Part shown: positions 56,885 to 64,000 of the stretch, one piece after another
Numbering within the stretch: the stretch's first letter is position 1
Layout of the letters: each line of letters begins with the position of its first letter
Origin: Caenorhabditis remanei
Taxonomy: Eukaryota; Nematoda; Chromadorea; Rhabditida; Rhabditidae
Length of the DNA stretch: 64,000 nucleotides
Assembly: GCF_010183535.1 (NCBI RefSeq)
Contig: NC_071331.1
Location: 7,254,001 to 7,318,000 of the forward strand
Reading direction: 5' to 3'
Notes under the pieces: generated by a model
What the model saw: only the letters and a program-made list of their open reading frames with translations
What the model was told of the DNA's origin: nothing
Databases searched by the model: none
Position numbers and translations under genes: made by a program

Positions 56885-59757
56885 TTACGTCATACGTTTT
56901 ACCATAACCACCCACCTGGATAACTTCGTTAGCATCTCCAACTGTCTTGCCGGATATCCATGGATTTCAATCAAAATCTGACAAACGAAATATGATTTCA
57001 GGAATGGCTCCAATGCGGTGTGCTCCGAACTTTCAATGTCTATTTTCAGAATTTCCACTTCCTTCGAGCCGGAGTCAATCATCATTCGGTCTGCAATTGC
57101 GGCTTATCTGGCATTGTCTAACTCACATTTCTCCGACTTACATAATTTCAGTGTATCCGGAACATTTCCAACAAACAATTGTCCTCTGATTTTCTCATAC
57201 TTCTCTCTGGTTGTCGCATTCTGTCTTGCCATATCCGCCCCGATAATGTTACACCGGTTTTCTGTCATCGACTGTATTTCCTCATCGAATTGGATTTGAT
57301 CATTGAGTCCGAGAGACATCATTCTGGAATATATTTAATGTTTCATGATGGTCATGAAGATTTTTTTTTTCATTTTTCTACGTAATAAAGTCGAAAAATG
57401 CGAAAATTGGGAAAATTGTGTTAGACGAAAGATAAACAGAGATTTATTAAAAAAAAAGGTTTCTCGACGCTCGTGAATAAGGAAAATTTTATTAAAATCC
57501 ACTTTTATCAATTTGGCTCTACCAGCACAGCAACCAGTCGAAATTAGGCTACTGAATATCGGACAGATGAAACAGAAAAACGTGGAAAATTTGCGAATTC
57601 TAGGCTAGTACATTATAAACGTTTAATAATCAATGGTTATAACTAGAATTACGTTTTCACCATAAATTATTTACTGATTCAGGAAAGAATGGAAAATTTC
57701 GTGAAACTGTATCTGTAATATGAAATACAGATACTGATCTCATCTTTTTTTTCAGTTCACTACAATTTTGTTTTTTCAAAATGCCAGGAATTTTAGTTTT
57801 TTTCATAAAAGGTCATCTTCAAACAATTTAATTTCTAATGTTTCTTCATTTGAAGATTTATTGAAACATTTCAGCAAAGTCATTAGTCCAATTATCGAAC
57901 AAATAGATTTGAGGTAAATGAACGGGAAAATAGCAACACAGACTACGTGTTTCCCAGTGGTTATTGGTGACTACTTGTCATTTTTTCTATTTTCTTTAAC
58001 TCCCACCATCAGAGATGCCTTTCTGAAGTCCATGATATTGCTTAACGCAATTTTCAACAAAACAACCAGAATACTGAATACCAAACACTAAGAATTGCTT
58101 GAACATCAAAAAACTCAATAATTTTCGAATTTGCTTCAAAATTTTCTGTATATCATGTTTCACATGTGTCGTCGAATGGCTGGTGCTATACAACGATGAC
58201 CGAATGGACGTATTATTACGTTTTCACTATAAACTATTTACTGATTCAGGAAATAAAGGAAAATCTTGAAATACAATTACTAAATAATTTGTACTGTTTC
58301 TTCATTTTAAGATTATTGAAACATTTCAATATCTCCAATTATTACCAAAAATCGGGAAAATGACAACACAGACTACATCCTAAAGTATCATGAAAGGCAA
58401 AAACGCACTGTTTCTCAAATTAATCAAACATTTATAAGTTTCTCATGTAACGGTATTTGATGATATATTGCAACTTTTTATTTTGATATTCAATAACTTA
58501 AAGATGCTTTTCCAAATGTCTGATTGAATATTACATCAGATTTCCTGTTTCTATGCTCCTGTTTACCGCAGTGTAGTTCATGAAATTGCTGGACATAACA
58601 TTTAACAACAAAAAAACCAAAATATTCACGTGCAATCCCTTTTCGCTTTCCTCGGATTACACGTCACCTTCCCACTGTCTCCATCTCCACCAACTTTCAC
58701 TTTAATCGGACAAAATGCTTCTGGTGTCAGGGTCTCGTAGAATTTATGAGTCTCATTTTGTTTCGACATTTCTAGAACTGATTCCCGCACTTTCTCTCCT
58801 TGATTCAACGCTTCTTGTCGCATTTTCTGAAACGAAGGGTTTTTTGGTAAATGACTCTAAAGCGATGGACTCACTTTCAAGTTAATGTTCTCCAAATCAA
58901 GTGGGGTGTCTGAAATCGAAAATTATTAGAAGATGGAACTCCTCTATGATTATTCCTAATCTTATTTCTTTCTTTATGGCCTACCCAATGCCTTCATTAT
59001 TAATTTCAGTTCATGTAATATTCATGAAACATTTGAAAAAATGCTTCGAATGATAGCTTGTTAGTCTGTAAAGCAAAATATAACTTTGTAACTATATTCA
59101 CTATGTTTTGATATATTGTTATACCAAAAAGATCAGCGTTTCCAACCATTATCAAAAGGGTCGTTGAATTATTACAACAATTCAAAACCGAAAAAAAGTT
59201 AGGTTTTTCAGAACTGATAATGCGAGAGCAACAAGATAAGGTTCATTGATCGAAAAAAGAAAGAAAGTGAGAAAAAAAAGAAAGTGAAAAAAATCTTCGA
59301 ATTGATTTCTAAGTTACCATACAAGAATATCTCAAACTGATGAAGCTGAAAATATTTTTTCAGTAAGACAACCAATCACGACAGACACTTTTTTGCCCCC
59401 ATTAAATCATGATTTCAGAAATAAATAAAATGATTTCCATTTGTTTCAACACAGCTTGGGGCGTCAATTCTTTTTTCTACAGTTTCACAAAATAATTTTC
59501 AGTCTAACTAAAATTCTAATATTTGATGGACGTGTGCGTGAAACCCGTCCTATTTGGAATTCCTGCTTCTCAATGTTAAGAATGCTAGTCGCAATATTTT
59601 TCGACACTGCGACTATGAAAAACTCACTATTTTTCAAATGCTTATACAAATAAAGAATGATTAAAAATTGACAGAAGAAAACAATAGCACAGAAGAAAGT
59701 AGTATTCGAATCCTTCCGTTTCCTTGTAAAAACCATATTTTTGTGAATACTGACCAT
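56885..59757 (-). CDS. FkbM-type (Methyltransf_21) methyltransferase-like membrane protein, copy 2
   Basis: Exons 59757-59628, 58909-58875, 58826-58630, 57323-57142 and 57090 downward have exactly the same lengths (130, 35, 197, 182 nt) and phases as the gene at 46312-49255 and join in frame. Protein differences are few: CDPRK to CNPRK, IHGH to IHGY, MLRK to MLTK. Many exon differences are silent (for example AAC GAC to AAT GAT), while introns differ by indels. This pattern suggests selection on both proteins. The Cys-rich last exon is missing here too; reading through the donor ends after WVVMVKRMT (249 residues). Type II membrane anchor and FkbM motifs as in the sister gene. Confidence 0.8.
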
Positions 59758-60319
59758 GGAAACATTAATTGAAATGTGGCGAAATGGGAAGTCAAGGGAG
59801 GGGAGTGTTGGCTCACCTGGCGCGAAGAGACCCCTATTATTGGTGTGTATTGTTTTGAACAAATATATGGAGAAGACACTTAGAGGATACGTTAAATTTG
59901 CAGCATTTTAGATTAGTAAGACTTGATAAATTGTCTCAACTTGAACGGAATGTCAACTAAAATTATATCAAATTAAATCTCCTTCCTGAAACTGAAATAA
60001 ATTATCACATGCTCACTATCAGTGAAAAATTTTAATTGAATAAACAGTCAATTATTAAAAAAACGATATATGGAATGGAAAAATGGAATCAATCAATTGT
60101 TTGAACAAGATATCATAACATTCACTGGAATTACGAAACAATATTTCTTAAACGTTTTTTTTGTTCTGAAAAAAGTTGCGGTTTCAAATGTGCCATTTTT
60201 TGTGAGTGGATTGCAGGAGTTGATAGTATCATTCTAAAAAATATCAATTCTAAAGTTAATACAAAAGAGATAAAATATGTTCCAGAAATATTTTTCATCG
60301 TAGAGCACCATTGACTAGC

Positions 60320-60534
60320 GCTCGAAATGGGGCGTCCCACTTTTTTCCGGGAATTTTGGAAAACTGTCAGTTTTTGTAGGAGAATAGTGAAACTTTCACA
60401 GAATCTGAAGACATAGCTGGGGACGCGATTCCCAAAGTTTCAAAAACATTCGTTCATTTTCAACCGTTTTATGACAATCCGGGACGCGCGGGACGGGGAC
60501 GCGGGACGTCCCAACTCGTCCCATTTCGAGCGCA
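60320..60534. mobile_element. GCGCTCGAAATGGG-ended MITE
   Basis: GCGCTCGAAATGGG on the left and CCCATTTCGAGCGC on the right are perfect 14-bp inverted termini, with GGGACGCGGGACGTCCC inside the right end. The counterpart at 49835 in duplication copy 1 reads CACCATTGACTAATAGG with no insert, so it inserted after the duplication. A fragment lies at 39188. Confidence 0.85.
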
Positions 60535-61096
60535 ACTATTGACAAAGGCATTATACGGAAAAACGGTTTGAAATAGTCTTCGCATTGAAGTTTCACTATA
60601 ATTCTGGACTTACACCGAATCAGAAACAAAGCACATGTTTTTAATAAGAGTGAACTTGATTCTCATATCATTCAAAACGCATCCCGTTTCAGTGAGCCAT
60701 CATTTTGATGGGAATAGTTTCGACTTCAATAACATGTAATCTAGTTTTGATGCATCATTTTTCACGTTTTGTTTCCGAATTAAATTACTTTATATTTTTC
60801 AACGATACTCGAATAAGTCTTATGACTTATGACTCTCTTGCCATTCGACTATACTGTAATCGTCGGTGAGAATACCTGGAATGGTCAGTTCTTCCGATTT
60901 TTCTTTTTCTAGAGTTGGAATTTTTGTTCTCATCACGTCTGAAAGTGTCTCTCTTTTTAAACGGATTTTCACTTTCCGCCTCTTTTTTCTGTGTTTCACT
61001 GCAGAGTCATAAAGTTCTTACCATTTTTTCCACATCAGTAGAGCACAAGGAAGAATTTCAGAAGTGGAATGTTTACTATTATCCATTTTAATTGGA

Positions 61097-61109
61097 CCCC
61101 CCCCCCCCC
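61097..61109. repeat. poly(C) tract
   Basis: Thirteen C residues followed by AAAAA; a similar C-run followed by A-run lies at 43236-43250 in the DOMON intron. Confidence 0.9.
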
Positions 61110-62606
61110 AAAAATCGAAAGTTTCCTCTTTCAAAGATGACTTAAATCAGTTTTGCATTTTTTTTTGTTTAATAACGCCGACAATAGCAAACCACAAGAA
61201 TCGGTAAATTTTCAGGATCCACAGAAAAATACTGTTTTGCGAGTTTTATTTAATTTTTTGATTAACTTTGAAAATTTGTTTGTATCCGCTTTCCACATAC
61301 GAAATTCCTCATTATAATTTTTCCCAACTGCGCCCTATTGAAACAATAATTAAAACCACGGAGAAGAAGAATCGATCTTTGAGAAACTTTCGATATTGCG
61401 TATGTAATTGTGCTAACATTGTGAGAGTACAGGTTCAAACTTAATCAACCAATCAAAAAAAGGTTTCTGAATATACATATATCGGACAGATGAAACAGAA
61501 AATCTTGGTAAATTGGCGAATTTTCAGCTTTTCAAGAAAAAGCAATTTTTGAAAAATTTGTTAAAATCTGAGGTGTTAAACAAAAAAGTTACTGTTTTGT
61601 GATTTTTTTTACTCTGTGATAACAAAGAAAAAAATCAGTTCTTACTGCTTACGTCGTCCAAAATCTTTATTAGCTCGTCATCATTTCAACAACTGCGCTC
61701 CACCGAAACAATGAAAACGACGTGAGGAATGGAAAGACGTAGAGAATAAGAGTCAGTTGTCGAGATACTTTCAGTGGAGCGTAGTTGGATTGTGCATGTA
61801 AGAATAAATTAGTATGAATTGAACTAGAGTACACAAGCAGATCAAGCAGTCAAAATTAGTCTGATGAATATAAAACAGATGAAACAGAAAATTTAGAAAA
61901 AAATCAGTACGTTGGAAGTTTCTTGAAAACTTCCCCCGTAACAAAATCCACATTACTTGCCAAAAAATATATTTTTCTTTTTCAAACAACTTTTATTAAA
62001 GCAACTACAGCACTGTTATAATTGAATTTCTTCCCAGTTTTCGAAACCATATCCCTGATTTCCTTTTGTTTTCCGCGTATTTTTCAGTTTTAACTTGTTT
62101 TTTTTAATTTCCAATTCTCATCAAAAGCACTATATTCGAGGTTTTTAATTTGAAAATTTCCCTAAAAGTTGTCTGTAACAAAAACCAACAACTTTTTTGC
62201 TTTTTCAAACAGCTTTCATTACAACACCTTTGACTGATACAACAGTAATCCTGATTTAAAACATTGTCCCTTCCAGAGTTTCGTGACTGAATTCCAGGTT
62301 TCATTTAGTTTTTTCCGTCGTAGCTAACTTTATACATATTCAGACTAGCAACAAGTTCAGTGCTGAAAAAGATACAATGTTTAGTTTTTTTGAAAATGTT
62401 CTGATTTTTTTTGAAAAAAAACTTCGTAAGACTGATTTTTTGCAGGTTTCAAAGGTTTTTAAGGAATAAATTTGAGAAAAAATGTTATAATCATCAACAA
62501 CATCCAAATCATTAACATGGAATGACTCCCGACTGGCTCCACTAAATTTACGAATTTATTGGCTTATTTGATAGATTCTACAGAAAAAATGACAAATCTA
62601 ATAGCT

Positions 62607-64000
62607 TTTCCGGTGACTGGACCTAATTTTCGAGATTTTTAGATTTTTAGAAAATCAATTTTTTTTCAAAATTTTTTTTTCATCATTTTTTTTCTCAATG
62701 TTCTCCCATCTGGCGAAAAAAGCAAAAACAAGTAAAAAGTAGAGAATTTCATAGACTTTTCGATAGGCTATGAAAATTTTTTTGGTCATGTCCCTACTTT
62801 GACCAGACTCCCGAAAACTGAGAGTCAAAAAAAATAATTTTTTCTGTGAAGTCGTTGGACTGTTTTAAAAAACTTTAAAAAATAGAAGAACTCATGCAAA
62901 CAAATTTTTCATAAAAAAAATTGGGGTGTAATCGCGAAAAAAAAAGAAATAAATTTTGTTGAAAATTTCGGTTTTTCAAGATTTTGATGGTTATAGGAAA
63001 CATGTCATTTCTTCTGTTTAAGCTTTGAAAACGTTGGTATACTTAAAGTAATTAATAACCAGAAACTTTTAAAACCTGTATCAAAAAGTTTGAATGTTTC
63101 CTGATCAGTTTCCAATTCGTAGCAGAGGCTCATAAAATGCATTCTTTTGAGGTGGTGAAAATTTCAAAAGCTTGCTACGTGCTTTAAACGTCAGATAAAC
63201 GACTGTTGTTTTGAAAACATACTTAAAATAGAAAAATTAACAAATTGGGACTCTTTAAACAAAAATTTTAATTTTAATTTTTTTTTGAAAATTTCATAAG
63301 GGGGGACCACATGAAATTTTCATGAAAAATGAAAATTTTAAATTTTTGTTTAAAGTGTTCGATCTTGTTGAATCTTTCATTTTAAGCATGTTTTTGAAGC
63401 GAAAATCGTTTATCTGACGTTTAAAGCACGTTGCAAGCTTTTGAAATTTTCACCACCTCAAAAGAATGCATTTTATGAGCCTCTGCTACGAATTGGAAAC
63501 TGATCAGAAAACACTAAAACTTTTTGATATAAGTTTCACAAGTCCGTGGTTATTAATTTCTTTAAATATATCCACGTTTTCAAAGCTTAAACAGAAGAAA
63601 TGACATGTTTCCTATACCCATCAAAATCTTGAAAAACCGAAATATTCAACAAAATTTATTTCTTTTTTTTTCGCGATTACCCCCAAATTTTTTTTTGAAA
63701 AATTTCTTTGCATGAGTTCTTCTATTTTTTAAAGCTTTTTAAAACAGCCCAACGACTTCACAGAAAAAATTATTATTTTTGACTCTCAGTTTTCGGGGGT
63801 CTGGTCAAAGTAGGGACATGACCAAAAAAATTTTCATAGCCTATCGAAAATTCTATAAAATTCTCTACTGTTTACTTGTTTTTGCTTTTTTCGCCAGATG
63901 GGAGAACATTGAGAAAAAAAATGATGAAAAAAAAATTTTGAAAAAAAATTGATTTTCTAAAAATCTGAAAATCTCGAAAATTAGGTCCAGTCACCGGAAA
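62607..64000. mobile_element. long palindrome, cut by the window end (at least 1.39 kb)
   Basis: TTTCCGGTGACTGGACCTAA at 62607 is mirrored by TTAGGTCCAGTCACCGGAAA ending at 64000. Arms of about 690 bp pair throughout (GCATTCTTTTGAGGTGGTG with CACCACCTCAAAAGAATGC, GTCATGTCCCTACTTTGACC with GGTCAAAGTAGGGACATGAC). The centre is near 63300 and contains CATAAGGGGGGACC, a word also found in the 9.3-11.1 kb palindrome. Neither end nor target site can be defined here. Confidence 0.85.

Larger units (their letters stand above)
52990..62520. repeat. tandem segmental duplication, copy 2 (~9.5 kb with insertions)
   Basis: Direct-orientation counterpart of 44751-51420. Extra material in this copy: triplication of a ~300-500 bp piece containing CGCTTTGCCACACGTTGAG (53082, 53677, 54010), array-unit DNA plus a foldback (54557-56269) and a MITE (60320). 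The FkbM-type exons are far better conserved than the intervening DNA. Confidence 0.88.

Overview
The window looks like autosomal-arm-type DNA from a Caenorhabditis nematode. It is AT-rich, genes are split by short introns (often 42-60 bp) with TTTCAG-type acceptors, two genes have a strong acceptor just upstream of the ATG (likely spliced-leader sites), and the gene families are typical of the genus: Str-superfamily chemoreceptors, FkbM-type methyltransferase-like membrane proteins, a DOMON membrane protein, a papain-type protease and a serine racemase/dehydratase. The species cannot be fixed from the sequence alone.

Layout. 1-8.4 kb: no convincing gene; three diverged copies of a ~0.8 kb repeat block, a 1.26 kb mariner-type element (1939-3199), a TTAA-flanked foldback (4662-5201) and a (GT)37 tract. 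8.6-12.4 kb (+): a five-exon cysteine protease whose second intron holds a 1.79 kb TTAA palindrome. 14.6-16.7 kb (+): a seven-exon serine racemase-like gene, tail to tail with a four-exon chemoreceptor (16.8-18.4 kb, -). 18.5-30.5 kb: duplicated, gene-poor DNA holding a broken copy of the chemoreceptor (22.6-22.9 kb) and SINE-like repeats. 30.6-33.0 kb (-): a second chemoreceptor, then an orphan last exon of an FkbM-type gene (33.4 kb).

33.7-42.5 kb is a zone of transposons and repeats: a GGCCCG-rich MITE with an 8-bp target duplication, a 1.2 kb hAT-like element carrying spliced-looking host exons, a 90-bp MITE nested in its target duplication, and an array of degenerate ~0.6-0.8 kb units. 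42.9-44.7 kb (+): a DOMON/charged-tail/C-terminal-membrane-anchor gene. Its last exon marks one edge of a tandem segmental duplication (about 44.75-51.4 kb and 51.5-62.5 kb). Each copy carries one FkbM-type gene on the minus strand (46.3-49.3 and 56.9-59.8 kb) with reading frames intact over five exons but with no canonical last exon. The second copy was later expanded by a SINE/RTE-like insertion, array-unit fragments, a foldback and a MITE. 62.6-64.0 kb is another long palindrome cut by the window end.

The genes do not form an obvious pathway or operon. The main themes are repeat-driven remodelling and gene duplication. Exon coordinates were read by eye from splice signals and reading-frame continuity; repeat boundaries are approximate unless TIRs or target duplications are stated.
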